Shown in pieces: positions 14,241 to 22,801 of a DNA stretch of 23,825 bases. Source of the stretch: a virus; IMG/VR virus record IMGVR_UViG_3300049215_000818, positions 1 through 23,825 of that record; one strand, 5' to 3'. Within the stretch, counting starts at the first letter, position 1; every line of letters begins with the position of its first letter. The position numbers and the translations under genes are program-made. The notes beneath the pieces were generated by a model. It saw only the letters and a program-made list of their open reading frames with translations. It did no database searches and was not told the origin of the DNA.

Positions 14241-15925
14241 AGCATCCCCGCATTCTGCAGCGATTGCGCCGCGTCGCCTACGTTCTTCGCGGCCGCGCCG
14301 ACCTTACCGCCGGCTTCGGCCACATGCGCCAGCTGCTGTGCCTGCAGCTGCGCCGCCTGGGCCTGCTGCATCGCCTGCTTGCTGGCCAGCGCCTGCTTCT
14401 CGTCGACCAACCAATCGGCCGGCGCGCCGGTGCCGGCGACCGCATCCCGAAACGCCTTGTCGATGTCGACATCGGCGCGCACATTGGGCTCGATCTCCAT
14501 CGCCGCGGCGAGGAGCTGCGAGACCTGGGTGAACGACGTGGTCTTCTGCTGGCCCTCGGCCTGCTCGATCGGCGAGCGGAATTTCCACTGCATGTCGGCC
14601 CCGCGCAGCGCCGGCGGCATGTCGAGCGGCGAGCCGAACGCACCCATGCGGAAGGCCCGGGCGAAGCTGAGCTCCAGCAGCGGCCAATTGTACTCGTCCT
14701 TGATCGGCTCGAACAGCGGCAGCGCCTGCTGCACGTACTGCTCCCACCGCTTCTGCACCTCGTAGGCGGTCATCTTTTCGCCGCCGGCGGTCGGGTCCGG
14801 CATGCGCAAGAGATCGAGATAGAAAGCCTTGCGGATCGCCTCGCCGATCATCTGCTCGCGCTCGCCGCCCCAGGGCAGCCCCGAGCGGTCGATCGTCATC
14901 GGGCGCAGCACCTCGCCGGTGCGCTCATCATAGTCGGCGTCGGTCCAGGTGACACCGCCCGCCTGCACGTTGATGCCACCGCCCTGGATCGCTTCGCCGA
15001 CAGCGATCAACGGCGGATCGACCGCCTTCTGACCGGCTTCGAGCAAAGTCAGCGTGATCTGCTGCAGCATGCGTGCGTCCGAGAGCGCGACGACGGTGGC
15101 CGGAGAATAGGCGTATTGCGACCAGCCACCGATCGTGACCCACCGCGGGACGACGTGGCCGAGGTCATGCTGCGGCACCTCCTCAAGGATCGTCTCGTTC
15201 ATCGTGTCCACCACGATGCGGATGAACGGCAGCCTGCGGCGGTATGCGCCCTCGAGCCGCGGCGAATCGTATTCGTCCGCCGGCATCACGATGACACGGC
15301 AATCGATCTCCGCCGCAGGATCGTTCTCGAGCCGCTGCCGCACCTTGGCGTCGACGGTCGACGGAAACAGCCGCACCAGCTGCCGCGCCTGCGGCTTCCA
15401 CGCGCGGTGCAGCGTGTCGATCGCGAGCTCCGGGTTCTCCTGCCAGGCGCAGTCGCGCAGATGCCAGGTGCGATAGAGCAGCCCTGTGCGGTCAGGAGTT
15501 TCGTCGATCCCGATCACCGCCTGGCCGAAGGCGATGTAGTCGCCATCGGCTTCCTTGGTTGCGCGCACGAACTGTGAGCGCCGGTCGTAGAGGATGCGCC
15601 GCATGGTGTCGGTAGCGGCATCGAGCCATTGCAGTGCGCCGGCGTTCTTGTTGATCCGCTCGTCGCCAGTGCGCGCCGCAAACCACGGCACGCTGCGCGG
15701 GCGCAGCATGGCGGCGATTTGGTTGGAGAGATCGCGGTGGGCCAAAAGCGGCGCGCCGGTCTGTAGATAGCGGGCGAACTCCTCGGAGATGTAGCGCTTG
15801 CGGGTAAAGTCCGCCCGCATCACGTGGAACTGCTCGGCGATCAGCTGCCACAACGTGTTCAATGGATATTTTTTGCTGAACAGCGTGTCGCCCTGGCGGA
15901 TCAGCTCTTGGACGCGCTCTTTCAT
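14237..15925 (-). CDS. Head-tail connector / portal (T7 gp8-like)
   Basis: A 562-aa portal protein forming the ring through which DNA enters and leaves the head. It has the podovirus connector pattern: an N-terminal RYISEEFARYLQTG region, WFAARTGD, RSQFVRATKEADGDYIAFGQ followed by a beta strand (AVIGIDE), the WHLRDCAWQENPE segment, and a long helical C-terminal part rich in alanine and glutamine (about 500-562). The length is normal for T7-like connectors. It follows the 151-aa gene by 52 bp and overlaps the Bbp19-like gene by four. Together with the terminase it defines the block as podovirus type. Confidence 0.87.
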   Translation of the reverse strand: MKERVQELIRQGDTLFSKKYPLNTLWQLIAEQFHVMRADFTRKRYISEEFARYLQTGAPLLAHRDLSNQIAAMLRPRSVPWFAARTGDERINKNAGALQWLDAATDTMRRILYDRRSQFVRATKEADGDYIAFGQAVIGIDETPDRTGLLYRTWHLRDCAWQENPELAIDTLHRAWKPQARQLVRLFPSTVDAKVRQRLENDPAAEIDCRVIVMPADEYDSPRLEGAYRRRLPFIRIVVDTMNETILEEVPQHDLGHVVPRWVTIGGWSQYAYSPATVVALSDARMLQQITLTLLEAGQKAVDPPLIAVGEAIQGGGINVQAGGVTWTDADYDERTGEVLRPMTIDRSGLPWGGEREQMIGEAIRKAFYLDLLRMPDPTAGGEKMTAYEVQKRWEQYVQQALPLFEPIKDEYNWPLLELSFARAFRMGAFGSPLDMPPALRGADMQWKFRSPIEQAEGQQKTTSFTQVSQLLAAAMEIEPNVRADVDIDKAFRDAVAGTGAPADWLVDEKQALASKQAMQQAQAAQLQAQQLAHVAEAGGKVGAAAKNVGDAAQSLQNAGML

Positions 15926-15977
15926 CGGACGACAGATGACTGAGGGCAGAAGAGGGATGAAGCCGGCAGGAGCAATC

Positions 15978-16433
15978 TCATTTGTCTTCCGCCCTCTGTC
16001 GTTGATCGTCCGCCCTCAGATTCACCAGCCCTGCGAGCGCGGCGGCTGGCCAAGTGCCATTCGCCCAGACAACCGTCGAGAGATCGCCTGCCCCGGAGGA
16101 CCGCAGGTCCCACAATGTCTCTCCGCGCGGAACGTCCTGCGCCACAATCTCTCGGCCGTCCGGACTGCGGGCAAATCCCTCGGCATCGACGTGGAAGATC
16201 AGGCCGCGGGCGGCAGAAGACTGACGATGGATGTCTACCTGCATCTGTCGTCCGTGCGTTGTCTCCGCCTGCACAGGGACCCGTTCTGCGCCGTAGGCCA
16301 TGTCGAGCGCGTGGCGCAGCAGCGTCATCCATGCTTCGCGTTGGGCGGCCGGAAAGCCCGCATCGTGCGCCGGCAACTTGGCGATAACTGCATCGAGCAG
16401 CGGATCGCGCTGCGTCCTGGGCTTGCGCGGCAT
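15978..16433 (-). CDS. Hypothetical phage protein, 151 aa
   Basis: An unrecognised protein in the terminase-portal interval. The ATG at 16433 lies two bases after the stop of the previous gene. It starts with a basic segment (PRKPRTQRD) and a helical region, followed by a beta-rich middle (GRQMQVDIHRQSSAARGLIFH). The C-terminal 20 residues and the DNA just after the stop are built from short purine-rich repeats, so the 3' end may have been extended or altered. Small proteins at this place in related prophages are of unknown function. Confidence 0.6.
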   Translation of the reverse strand: MPRKPRTQRDPLLDAVIAKLPAHDAGFPAAQREAWMTLLRHALDMAYGAERVPVQAETTHGRQMQVDIHRQSSAARGLIFHVDAEGFARSPDGREIVAQDVPRGETLWDLRSSGAGDLSTVVWANGTWPAAALAGLVNLRADDQRQRAEDK

Positions 16434-16435
16434 GA

Positions 16436-16654
16436 TCAGCCTCCGAGCGTCTTGGCCGAATAATCGCCAGCGGCCGATCCCCCGCGGTTGGCCGCGGTGG
16501 TAAGGATCGTCGATGTGCGGCCGCCCGCCGCCATCATCGCCGCGGCTTCCTTGCGCTTCGCTTCCTGGGTCGAGGCGCCGTAGGGGTCGGGCATCGGCGG
16601 CGGCGCTCCGGGACTGGGTGGGGTCGGGGTAGGTACCTTGAACAAACTGCTCAT
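16436..16654 (-). CDS. Small virion-type protein, proline-rich
   Basis: A 72-aa protein with a proline-rich first third (FKVPTPTPPSPGAPPPMPDP), a charged helix and GGRTSTILTT, ending in GDYSAKTLGG. This layout, and the RxSTILT...LG end in particular, is common in small proteins next to podovirus portal genes. ATG 16654 is preferred over 16690, which would extend into the previous gene (stop 16668); it has GAGGG about ten bases upstream. Function not established. Confidence 0.65.
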   Translation of the reverse strand: MSSLFKVPTPTPPSPGAPPPMPDPYGASTQEAKRKEAAAMMAAGGRTSTILTTAANRGGSAAGDYSAKTLGG

Positions 16655-16667
16655 GGCTCGATCGCCC

Positions 16668-16874
16668 TCAACGATAGTCCTCTTTGACATCGGTGTAGCC
16701 GCGGATCACGTGCGGCTGTGCTTGGGGGGCCGCTTCAGGAGCGACCAGATACAAGACCTCATGCGCAGGCCGCCCGAGTTCGCGCGCGATGTCGGCAATC
16801 GAGGCGCCTGCCGCCGCCATGTTTTGCGCGCGGACGATCTCATCGAGCGGAAGCGGAGGTACGCGTCGCTTCAT
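16668..16874 (-). CDS. Small HTH-like phage protein
   Basis: A 68-aa protein directly after the large terminase. Residues 11-42 (DEIVRAQNMAAAGASIADIA then RELGRPAHEVLYL) form a helix-turn-helix of the kind used to recognise DNA. The ATG at 16874 is chosen over the TTG at 16898 because GGGAG precedes it. As no ordinary small terminase gene is visible upstream of the large subunit, a packaging-recognition role could be imagined, though it is much smaller than usual. Confidence 0.55.
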   Translation of the reverse strand: MKRRVPPLPLDEIVRAQNMAAAGASIADIARELGRPAHEVLYLVAPEAAPQAQPHVIRGYTDVKEDYR

Positions 16875-16898
16875 GATTCCGGGACTCCCATCTCTCAA

Positions 16899-18461
16899 CT
16901 ATGTTCCGAAGCTTCGCTTGATCGCCTCGTAGCCGCGATTGACGGGCGGGGACGGCGCTTCGCGCTTTTGCTGCCGCGTCAGTGCTGCGTCTCCCTCTGA
17001 GAGTGCCATGACGATCGCATCGCCATCGTCGGGCGACCGCCCCAAGCGCTTTTTGATCGCTTCCTTCGGCTCGATCACGATCTCGCCTGAGCGCACTTCA
17101 AACGTCGGCGCGGCCAGATCGGCCTTGATCGTCGCGTCTGGCGGCAGCCCGATTGCCGATCCGCCTTCCTGCTCGGGATCAAGCGCTTCACGAAAGCGCC
17201 ACCAAGCCTCCGCGCGCTTGTTCTTGAACTTGAGCTGGCCGTTGCGGTCTTTGCGATTTGAGACTTTTTGTCCAAGGAAACCCACGACTTCAATCCCGTT
17301 GCGTCCGAGCACGCCGACCGCGTCGGCACCCCAGCCGCCGCCGACGTCAACGATGACCGGGCAGCAATCACGCCTCGCACGGATCACGAGAGCCGCGACA
17401 TCGTCGCCGGTGCGCGTCGTCGAACCCGGCGCACGGATCAGAGGCGCGTACCATCCCCCATAGCGGGTTGCGACCACGGTCTTGTCCTCGCCCCCCTGCG
17501 CAACGTCGACTCCCACCGCCGTCATCGCCCGGCCCCGCGGTCGTTCCGCTGTCCAGCGCGCTTGTGCCGCTTCGATCCACACGGTCGGAATGACCTGGAA
17601 TTCCTGATCGCTCAGCCCGGTCGAGAAATTGCCGTCGCGGTAGGCTCGACGCAGTTCCTCGGGCAACGCATCCAGCACGCTGGCGTAGTCGGTCCCGGCC
17701 AGATAAGGATTGTCCTCAAGCCTCGCCGGGATGTATGTGCGCGAACGAGCCCTGACAGTGCGGCCCCTGATGTCGAAAGGCCCCGGTCCGTCCACTTCCA
17801 GATCTTCGCCGCTCGGTCCTGTCGTGTACCAGCGCAGCTCGCCCGCCGTCGCCGGATGCGGATGCAGCGGGTCGAGCCAGGCCCGCCAGTGCGCAATCAC
17901 CCACATTCCCTCCGCCGTTGTCGGCGGGTTCGAGGTCACCACGACTCTGCACCTTTGCTGCGGATCAGCCGAGCGGTTCCAGCCAATGATGAATCGGTAC
18001 TGAGAGTAGCTGAAATCCGTTCCTTCATCGAAGCCGATCAGGTCATGAGGATCGCCCTTGTAACGTTGCTTGTCGTGTTCGAGCTCGCAACCGCCAAAGT
18101 CGATCTGCCGGCCGGGACCAAGCGCGCCGGCGGTCCACCGCTGCAGTTGACCATTGTATCCGTTGCGAGAGCCAAGGATCTCGACCATGCGCGGTACGAG
18201 CTTCTGGGCATCCTTGTTGATCCGCCGCAGGATCAGCGAGCGCTTGTGTGCGGTGAGCGCAAGGCCCAACAACAGGTCAGTCTTGCCGCCCCCCGCCTGG
18301 CCTCCGTACAGGGTCTCGTCGGCCGCCGTTGACAACGCTTCCGTCTGCGGCCCCGCATTGGGAATCCAGGACGGCTCCGCAACGTCTGCGTCGTCCGTGG
18401 CACGCGATGGCTCGCTCGCTGATGCCGCCGGAGACGCCGCGCGGTGGCCGCCGACTCCCAC
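16899..18461 (-). CDS. Terminase large subunit
   Basis: The ATP-driven DNA-packaging motor and nuclease. Numbered from GTG 18461, motifs are: Walker A GGQAGGGKT (53-61), Walker B LIGFDE (141-146), the coupling motif TSNPP (176-180), and the RNase H-like nuclease acids Asp319 (GVDVAQGGEDKT), Asp372 (VDVGGGWG) and the SPDDGDA cluster (477-482). Length, 520 aa, is normal. The first 30 residues are alanine-rich and may not be translated: the recognisable protein begins at about SWIPNAGPQTEAL, and no strong ribosome site fixes the start. It heads the podovirus head operon. Confidence 0.93.
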   Translation of the reverse strand: MGVGGHRAASPAASASEPSRATDDADVAEPSWIPNAGPQTEALSTAADETLYGGQAGGGKTDLLLGLALTAHKRSLILRRINKDAQKLVPRMVEILGSRNGYNGQLQRWTAGALGPGRQIDFGGCELEHDKQRYKGDPHDLIGFDEGTDFSYSQYRFIIGWNRSADPQQRCRVVVTSNPPTTAEGMWVIAHWRAWLDPLHPHPATAGELRWYTTGPSGEDLEVDGPGPFDIRGRTVRARSRTYIPARLEDNPYLAGTDYASVLDALPEELRRAYRDGNFSTGLSDQEFQVIPTVWIEAAQARWTAERPRGRAMTAVGVDVAQGGEDKTVVATRYGGWYAPLIRAPGSTTRTGDDVAALVIRARRDCCPVIVDVGGGWGADAVGVLGRNGIEVVGFLGQKVSNRKDRNGQLKFKNKRAEAWWRFREALDPEQEGGSAIGLPPDATIKADLAAPTFEVRSGEIVIEPKEAIKKRLGRSPDDGDAIVMALSEGDAALTRQQKREAPSPPVNRGYEAIKRSFGT

Positions 18462-18556
18462 GATTCACACCGGCTGACAAATTGGAACCGGCAATAGAGC
18501 GCATGACCCCAACACCGGGCGACCGCGAACGACCCGGGCGGGATACATCGTGGCCA

Positions 18557-18937
18557 TCAGCTTTGGGGCAGAACGACGGCCAGAAGCACGTGCCCGGCCG
18601 TTCCGGCGGCCGTCTGCTGGATCTGGCCGCCAACCGAGACCGTTCCATCGAACGATCCGGAAACGTCGGCCAGGCCGGACAGATCGGTCACGCTCACGAC
18701 CTTGTCGCCCGGCAGCGTGCCGGTGAGGACCACCGCGCCCGCCGAGGCAAGCATCGTCGCCGTATGAACGATGATGGCGCGGGACGTCGCAAGCGGAACG
18801 CCTTCAACCAGCAGCGTATAACCGGATCCTGCCGTCTGGGCGATCGCTTCCGGGTCGCCCGTATACCCGAAATGCCGGCCGACGATCCCTTTGTACGGGC
18901 CGCCCGACCCGCCGCTTTCCACTGTCGCTGCCGCCAT
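18557..18937 (-). CDS. Hypothetical beta-rich protein upstream of terminase
   Basis: A 126-aa protein rich in Gly, Ala, Thr and Val with alternating short strands (YTLLVEGVPL, AGAVVLTGTLPGDKVVSV, GHVLLAVVLPQS), as in decoration or fibre-type virion proteins. I do not recognise a family. AGGGAAATC precedes ATG 18937. It lies 95 bp upstream of the large terminase on the same strand, where a small terminase would be expected, but it has no HTH. A structural role is a guess from composition. Confidence 0.55.
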   Translation of the reverse strand: MAAATVESGGSGGPYKGIVGRHFGYTGDPEAIAQTAGSGYTLLVEGVPLATSRAIIVHTATMLASAGAVVLTGTLPGDKVVSVTDLSGLADVSGSFDGTVSVGGQIQQTAAGTAGHVLLAVVLPQS

Positions 18938-19056
18938 GATTTCCCTCCGATTGATTGAAACGAGACGATGATGCAGGCCCGGACCTCGGCATCAACGCCA
19001 ACCCCGCCGCCATCGGCGCAGCCCTATCGAAGCCCGACCGGCCCGATTTCCGGCGA

Positions 19057-19464
19057 TCAACTACGCGCGCATCGCAAGGGAGCCACCTCGTTGCGTCCCG
19101 GCCCGAGGCGCGGATTGAAAAGGTGCTCAACGCTCCGCCGGACATCCCCAGGCTCGCGGCTGACGACATTGAGCCGCCCGACCCTTCCCGCTCCGACTCT
19201 CATTGGCAAGGCATTGAATGCCCGTATGCGATCCTCGCGTATCTGCGCAGATGCCGTGTCCAGCATCGAAAAGACCATCTCGGCATATCCTTCATCCATG
19301 CCCCGTTCCCGGGGTCGAACACGGCAGCTTCCATGGAACCATCCGCTCGCGTCACGAAATGTGAGTCTGACGTGCCAACTCCCCAGACGGTCCCGAAACG
19401 CGGCCACCGGCACGTCGCGATAGTCCGCCCAGTCGAAAGCAGCTTCCAGAAAGTCCATCGTCAT
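19057..19464 (-). CDS. Conserved-type hypothetical protein
   Basis: A 135-aa protein that I do not recognise. The ATG at 19464 is chosen because AAGGA lies seven bases upstream; the frame is open to 19590. The first 60 residues are rich in aromatic and charged residues (DFLEAAFDWADYRDVPVAAF, then WHVRLTFRDASGWFHG), followed by a helix (DEGYAEMVFSMLDTASAQIRED). The C-terminal 40 residues are basic. A possible start of the phage transcription unit lies between it and the 126-aa gene, though no promoter is clear. Confidence 0.5.
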   Translation of the reverse strand: MTMDFLEAAFDWADYRDVPVAAFRDRLGSWHVRLTFRDASGWFHGSCRVRPRERGMDEGYAEMVFSMLDTASAQIREDRIRAFNALPMRVGAGRVGRLNVVSREPGDVRRSVEHLFNPRLGPGRNEVAPLRCARS

Positions 19465-19798
19465 CGCGTCATCCTTGAAACCGTACCTTGAATCCGGACA
19501 TTCCCTGCGCGTCATTGCGACACCATCACGCAAGATGGTTGAACTCCGAAGCTGCTCCGGACAACCCACAAGCGTCGCGGCCGCTCGCATGACTGTCCGC
19601 GCTTCGAAGACAAAATGTTCGGCCTTTCATCCAGGAAATCGCGCCTAAAGCCGTGTCATTCGAACAGCGCCCACGATCACCCGGCCGAGCAAATCGCGGC
19701 GCACACAGCTCGCTGCTCTACGATTCAGGATGCGGCACAAATGTTTGTGTTATTTCGCGACGGCAAGCATACTTGGTCGTCCACGCCGCCTGAGTGGT

Positions 19799-19852
19799 CG
19801 CACCATCGACCTTGTAGTTTCTTGATGATCAGCACTCCCGGACTTGTCAAGC
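19799..19852 (-). repeat. 54-bp repeat copy 1
   Basis: The first of four diverged copies of one 54-bp sequence. On the minus strand it begins with CTTGAC and reads through AGTGCTGATCATCA to a CTACAAGGTCGATGGTGCG end. A -35-like CTTGAC and a -10-like TCATCA are 17 bp apart. No strong hairpin follows this copy. Confidence 0.9.
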
Positions 19853-19975
19853 TGCATTTCGTTCGAAATCGCATTTTGAAGGCAATATTGCCGACGGATG
19901 GCGGACCAAACACAATTACGAAATAGCATGAGTCGGAGCGATACTGAAAACAAATCCGTGTCTATCGGCGCGACT

Positions 19976-20029
19976 CGCACCACCAACCTTGTAGGCCCTG
20001 GATAGTCAACACTCCCCATCTCGTCAAGC
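19976..20029 (-). repeat. 54-bp repeat copy 2
   Basis: The most diverged copy, but the CTTGAC, the 17-bp spacer and the CTACAAGG block are kept. Its -10-like box, CTATCC, is the closest of the four to the rhizobial CTATAT consensus. A six-base-pair hairpin (GGTGCG/CGCGCC) and a T-rich stretch follow on the minus strand. Confidence 0.85.
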
Positions 20030-20160
20030 ACCATCGATATTAGATCACCAACCAAAAGACTGTGAGCGATCTATTCATCACTGTCAGATCGACCAATCAT
20101 TACCAAAATGAAATGTTTTACATAAGAATGGCCGGCGCTTCGTCCGCTGGCCTCCGAGAT

Positions 20161-20214
20161 CGCACCATTGACCATGTAGTCTCCTGATGATCAGCACTCC
20201 CCGCCCTGTCAAGC
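20161..20214 (-). repeat. 54-bp repeat copy 3
   Basis: Nearly identical to copies 1 and 4 in the middle. An imperfect hairpin (GGCCAGCG with CGCCGGCC, one mismatch) lies 9 bp beyond its minus-strand 3' end, followed by ATTCTTATG. It contains AGGAG and an ATG, so a 34-codon minus-strand peptide is possible but unsupported. Confidence 0.9.
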
Positions 20215-20330
20215 GGATTTTCACCCAACATCGAATACAGAGAGACGCAAGACGGCGGTGCATGCCCCATCAGGCCCTTATGACAACACCTACAGTGCGT
20301 TCCGATCCAAATGACTCAGTCGCGCGGTCA

Positions 20331-20409
20331 CCCGCGGGCGACCCGCGGGTCCATCTTCTCTCGGGCAAAGATGGATCACCGTGTCAAGCACGGCGATGAC
20401 GCCCGAGAG
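20331..20409. repeat. Nested-hairpin intergenic repeat
   Basis: Three nested or adjacent inverted repeats: CCCGCGGG twice (20331-20338, 20342-20349), TCCATCTT with AAGATGGA (20350-20357, 20368-20375) and CTCTCGGGC with GCCCGAGAG (20358-20366, 20401-20409), plus CCGTG/CACGG inside. The GTCAAGCACGGCGATGAC core is like a palindromic repeat common in Bradyrhizobium-type intergenic DNA. Confidence 0.65.
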
Positions 20410-20466
20410 TGGGTCAACATGACTGGGACGCGCTGTAAGATGCTTTGTTGCTGTAACGACACATCG

Positions 20467-20500
20467 AAAATAACAAGGCCGGTGTCGTCGCCCACCGGCC
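20467..20500 (-). terminator. Terminator-like hairpin after repeat copy 4
   Basis: GGCCGGTG and CACCGGCC (20477-20484, 20493-20500) form a perfect 8-bp stem with an 8-nt loop. On the minus strand TTGTTATTTT follows immediately. Confidence 0.6.
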
Positions 20501-20505
20501 TCGCC

Positions 20506-20559
20506 CGCACCATTGACCTTGTTGTTTCTAGATGGTCAGCACTCCCGCCCCTGTCAAGC
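20506..20559 (-). repeat. 54-bp repeat copy 4
   Basis: Clearest copy: CTTGAC, 17-bp spacer, CCATCT, then the conserved CAACAAGGTCAATGGTGCG, followed within 6 bp by a terminator-like hairpin (20467-20500). Promoter and terminator together would give an RNA of about 70 nt on the minus strand. Confidence 0.9.
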
Positions 20560-21434
20560 GCAATTCGCACCGGATCACCCAAACACCGGACACGCCACGC
20601 CAATCGTCGATCCCGCCAGCCATTGGCACTTGCGGTTACCCGCCAACCCCCAAGCCGTCATTGATTGCCTTCAGCCATGCCCCCACGCGCCATTCGTTCT
20701 TCCATGAAAAAAGTGCAGCAAACAACTCGTGGCAGAGTGGAGCCATTGTTCGTCGATTCGGACCATCCGGACCCGGCAATTTGATCATGGTGCTGCTGGG
20801 TAGTGCCCCTCTCCGCCGGGCCGTGGGGGTACCACGGACAGGAGTGTCGGGAGGTCGCAACGATGCCCCGAGGGCCGACCGGGGGCATCGTCACGCAGGC
20901 GCGTCGCCGTTGTGGTCGCGACAGGCGAGGATGCTCCAATTACTGACGATGCGGAAATCGACAGCGGCCCAATGAAGTTCCTGCCGCGGCAGGCCGGGCG
21001 CCGTGACGCCACGCCGGCGTCGGACAGAGCAATGCCCCACCGCACGAACCGGGGCAGAATCCCACTCTCTTGTCATCCGCAGCCAAACTGGACGTCGAAT
21101 CGAAACGGCCCCGGGGGACGGTGAATAGCGTCTCGCTCTTGCCGCCACGCGGTCAACCGACCGCGTCACACCATAGCAGTCAAATTGACGCAGCCGACGG
21201 GCAAGAGCATCGACCTCGAAGTTCCCGTTGCCCCGCCAGCTGCGCCAGCCGCCGAAATCATCAAATGCGCGTCGCCTCAATCGGTTGGACATTGTCGCCG
21301 GCACTTTGCGTCGCAAGGAATTGTCGGTCGACGTAAGACGGCCGGCAATACGATTGCAAAGATGACAAAGTTTTTAGGTGCCGCGGCGCTCGCGCCAAGC
21401 TAACGTTCGCACACTCTCGTCCCCCAGAGAGCAA

Positions 21435-21486
21435 GGCCCCGATCCCCTCCCTTTTCCCCGAAGGGCCCCCCGAGGGGGTCGGGGCC
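21435..21486. terminator. GC-rich hairpin downstream of the 21,532 gene
   Basis: 21435-21449 and 21472-21486 pair over 14 of 15 positions. It lies about 45 bp past the stop of the minus-strand gene ending at 21532 and may end its transcript, although the T-tract is poor on both strands. Confidence 0.45.
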
Positions 21487-21531
21487 ACCCCGGATGGGCG
21501 ACTGAGACGTTTTCTTCCAACCGTGGCGACG

Positions 21532-22155
21532 TCAACGATCGCGGCGCAGCCGGAATCCGTTTTGCGCGTCGCTGGTCCAGGTTTGTGCGGTGCTCGGATC
21601 GACCCATCGAGCAAGCGCGGCGTAGTGACGAAGCGCTCTCACCACGGCGCCTGCGGCCGCACCATGCCGAATTCCAACATCGCGCTCGATTGCCGAGAAT
21701 GGCCTCTCTTCAACTACTGCCCGGATCACGATCTCGAGGGTTGGATCACCGCGCTTGGCGCGCTGGGACCAAAAATCGGAGAATTGCCGAAATCGCCGTT
21801 GAGCGAGCGCGAGGGCAGGACTTTCCGTTCCGAGCTGCGCGCTCGAGCCGCAGTCGACACGATCGAGATTGACGGGCTTGATCTGCAGTGCGCCGGTGAT
21901 GCTGTAGTAGGCGACGGCAATCTCGGAGGCGGCACGTAGTTCCTCGGCGCCGATCCTCCCTGAATCGACCAGTCGCCCGATCGGGTTGTTGGCAAGCTTC
22001 AGGATGGTGAACGGTGTCCCGCCTAGCTCGGTGCCGTCGCCTGCGCGCCGCCGGGTATCCGCCAGGAGCTTGGCCAGAGCCTTGACGCGTTTCTTCTCCT
22101 CACCCGCGACGTTGCGGGCCAGAAACTCGAGTTCGGTCGGCTCGGCAGCATTCAT
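21532..22155 (-). CDS. Hypothetical regulator-like protein
   Basis: A 207-aa protein from ATG 22155 (ATG 22203 would add 16 basic residues). The first 40 residues are helical and charged; a central part (NNPIGRLVDSGRIGAEELRAAS) and a C-terminal helix-turn-helix-like segment (EIVIRAVVEERPFSAIERDV then GIRHGAAAGAVVRALRHYAAL) resemble a hypothetical family next to prophage genes in Bradyrhizobium, where the end reads R-H-G-x-A-x-x-Y-L-R-x-A-L-x-x-Y-A. Likely a DNA-binding protein, possibly a late regulator or packaging recognition protein. It is in line with the GcrA-like gene. Recalled from memory. Confidence 0.55.
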   Translation of the reverse strand: MNAAEPTELEFLARNVAGEEKKRVKALAKLLADTRRRAGDGTELGGTPFTILKLANNPIGRLVDSGRIGAEELRAASEIAVAYYSITGALQIKPVNLDRVDCGSSAQLGTESPALALAQRRFRQFSDFWSQRAKRGDPTLEIVIRAVVEERPFSAIERDVGIRHGAAAGAVVRALRHYAALARWVDPSTAQTWTSDAQNGFRLRRDR

Positions 22156-22399
22156 CTCGATAACCCTTGCCCGGCAGTAAGAACGGCGCTTTCTTTCCGG
22201 CATGAAGCTCTCCCGATACGGGCAGAGCCAGTTCTCTCCAACGTTCGGCCTTTGAGGGGGCGAGCCCAGGACGATTGCGCCGCGGGCCGCGATCGTTCTG
22301 CGTGAGATGGATCACCGGAACACCCCAGGCCCTGCAAGACTCGACGATGCGGGTTCACGGCTGGGATGCGTAGCGGGTGAAGACGCGGGCAACCTGTAT

Positions 22400-22801
22400 T
22401 CAACGGTGACCCGCCCAAGTGGGAATCCCGGTAAATGGAATGCCAGGAGGGCATTTGGTGATCGCCACATCGCTGGCGCGTGCGAGCGCCGAGAGTTCGC
22501 TCACCGATGCGGGGAATCTCGTCCCTGCCTTTGCTCGAGCGACCCTCCTCCGAATGCGGGCGACTTTGGTTTGCTCCGTTGGCGGGAGGCGACGCGACGC
22601 ATTCGCAAAGCTGTCGTGTCGCGTCGCCCGGCTGTCGCCGAGCGCTCTCGCCCTCGCGACAATCCAGCCTACGGCGCTGCGAAACTCTCCGACCTGTTCG
22701 GCTATCTCGTCCTGCCCAAGCCCGGCCGCCCATAGATCAAGTATGCGCTCGCGGCGCACCGCTCTCAGGATGTTGTCGGTGGATTGCCAGTGTTCGTTCA
22801 T
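22400..22801 (-). CDS. GcrA-like HTH protein
   Basis: A 133-aa protein whose first 50 residues (RRERILDLWAAGLGQDEIAEQVGE followed by AVGWIVARARALG) follow the GcrA pattern (W-x-x-x-x-x-x-L-x-x-L-W-x-x-G-x-S-x-x-x-I-A-x-x-L-x-x-x-x-R-N-A-V-x-G-x-x-x-R), except that the usual RNAVIGK is SAVGWIV. GcrA-type proteins are alphaproteobacterial cofactors of the housekeeping sigma factor and are also carried by prophages. The C-terminal end (ASDVAITKCPPG) resembles a common rhizobial ending. It is divergent from the XRE repressor and shares its control region. Confidence 0.6.
   Translation of the reverse strand: MNEHWQSTDNILRAVRRERILDLWAAGLGQDEIAEQVGEFRSAVGWIVARARALGDSRATRHDSFANASRRLPPTEQTKVARIRRRVARAKAGTRFPASVSELSALARASDVAITKCPPGIPFTGIPTWAGHR

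Larger units (their letters stand above)
19465..21531. other. About 2 kb without convincing genes
   Basis: Open frames here lack ribosome sites and recognisable content and overlap on both strands. The stretch contains four 54-bp repeats, a nested-hairpin repeat and a GC-rich hairpin, all listed separately. Between 20,560 and 21,430 I see nothing else I can support. AT content rises around 19,840-20,130 compared with the phage genes. Confidence 0.55.

Noticed and set aside
14183-15577. 464-codon plus-strand frame opposite the portal gene
   Set aside because: Antisense of a well-supported portal gene; arginine/histidine/leucine-rich composition is typical of such shadows.
17268-18332. 354-codon plus-strand frame opposite the terminase
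   Set aside because: Antisense of the terminase, which has all its catalytic motifs.
19799-20559. CRISPR array
   Set aside because: The repeats are 54 bp, diverged, and 123-291 bp apart, with related flanks; no uniform spacers and no cas genes.
20376-20603. 75-codon minus-strand frame containing a SADHLETTRSMVR segment, with a similar segment in the frame at 19,750-20,055
   Set aside because: The shared peptide is only the translation of the 54-bp repeat; the rest of the frames is unrelated and no ribosome site is present.
20891-21316. 141-codon minus-strand frame
   Set aside because: No ribosome site, arginine-rich composition and overlapping frames on the other strand.
22100-22315. 71-codon minus-strand frame
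   Set aside because: It overlaps the better-supported gene starting at 22,155 and has no recognisable content.
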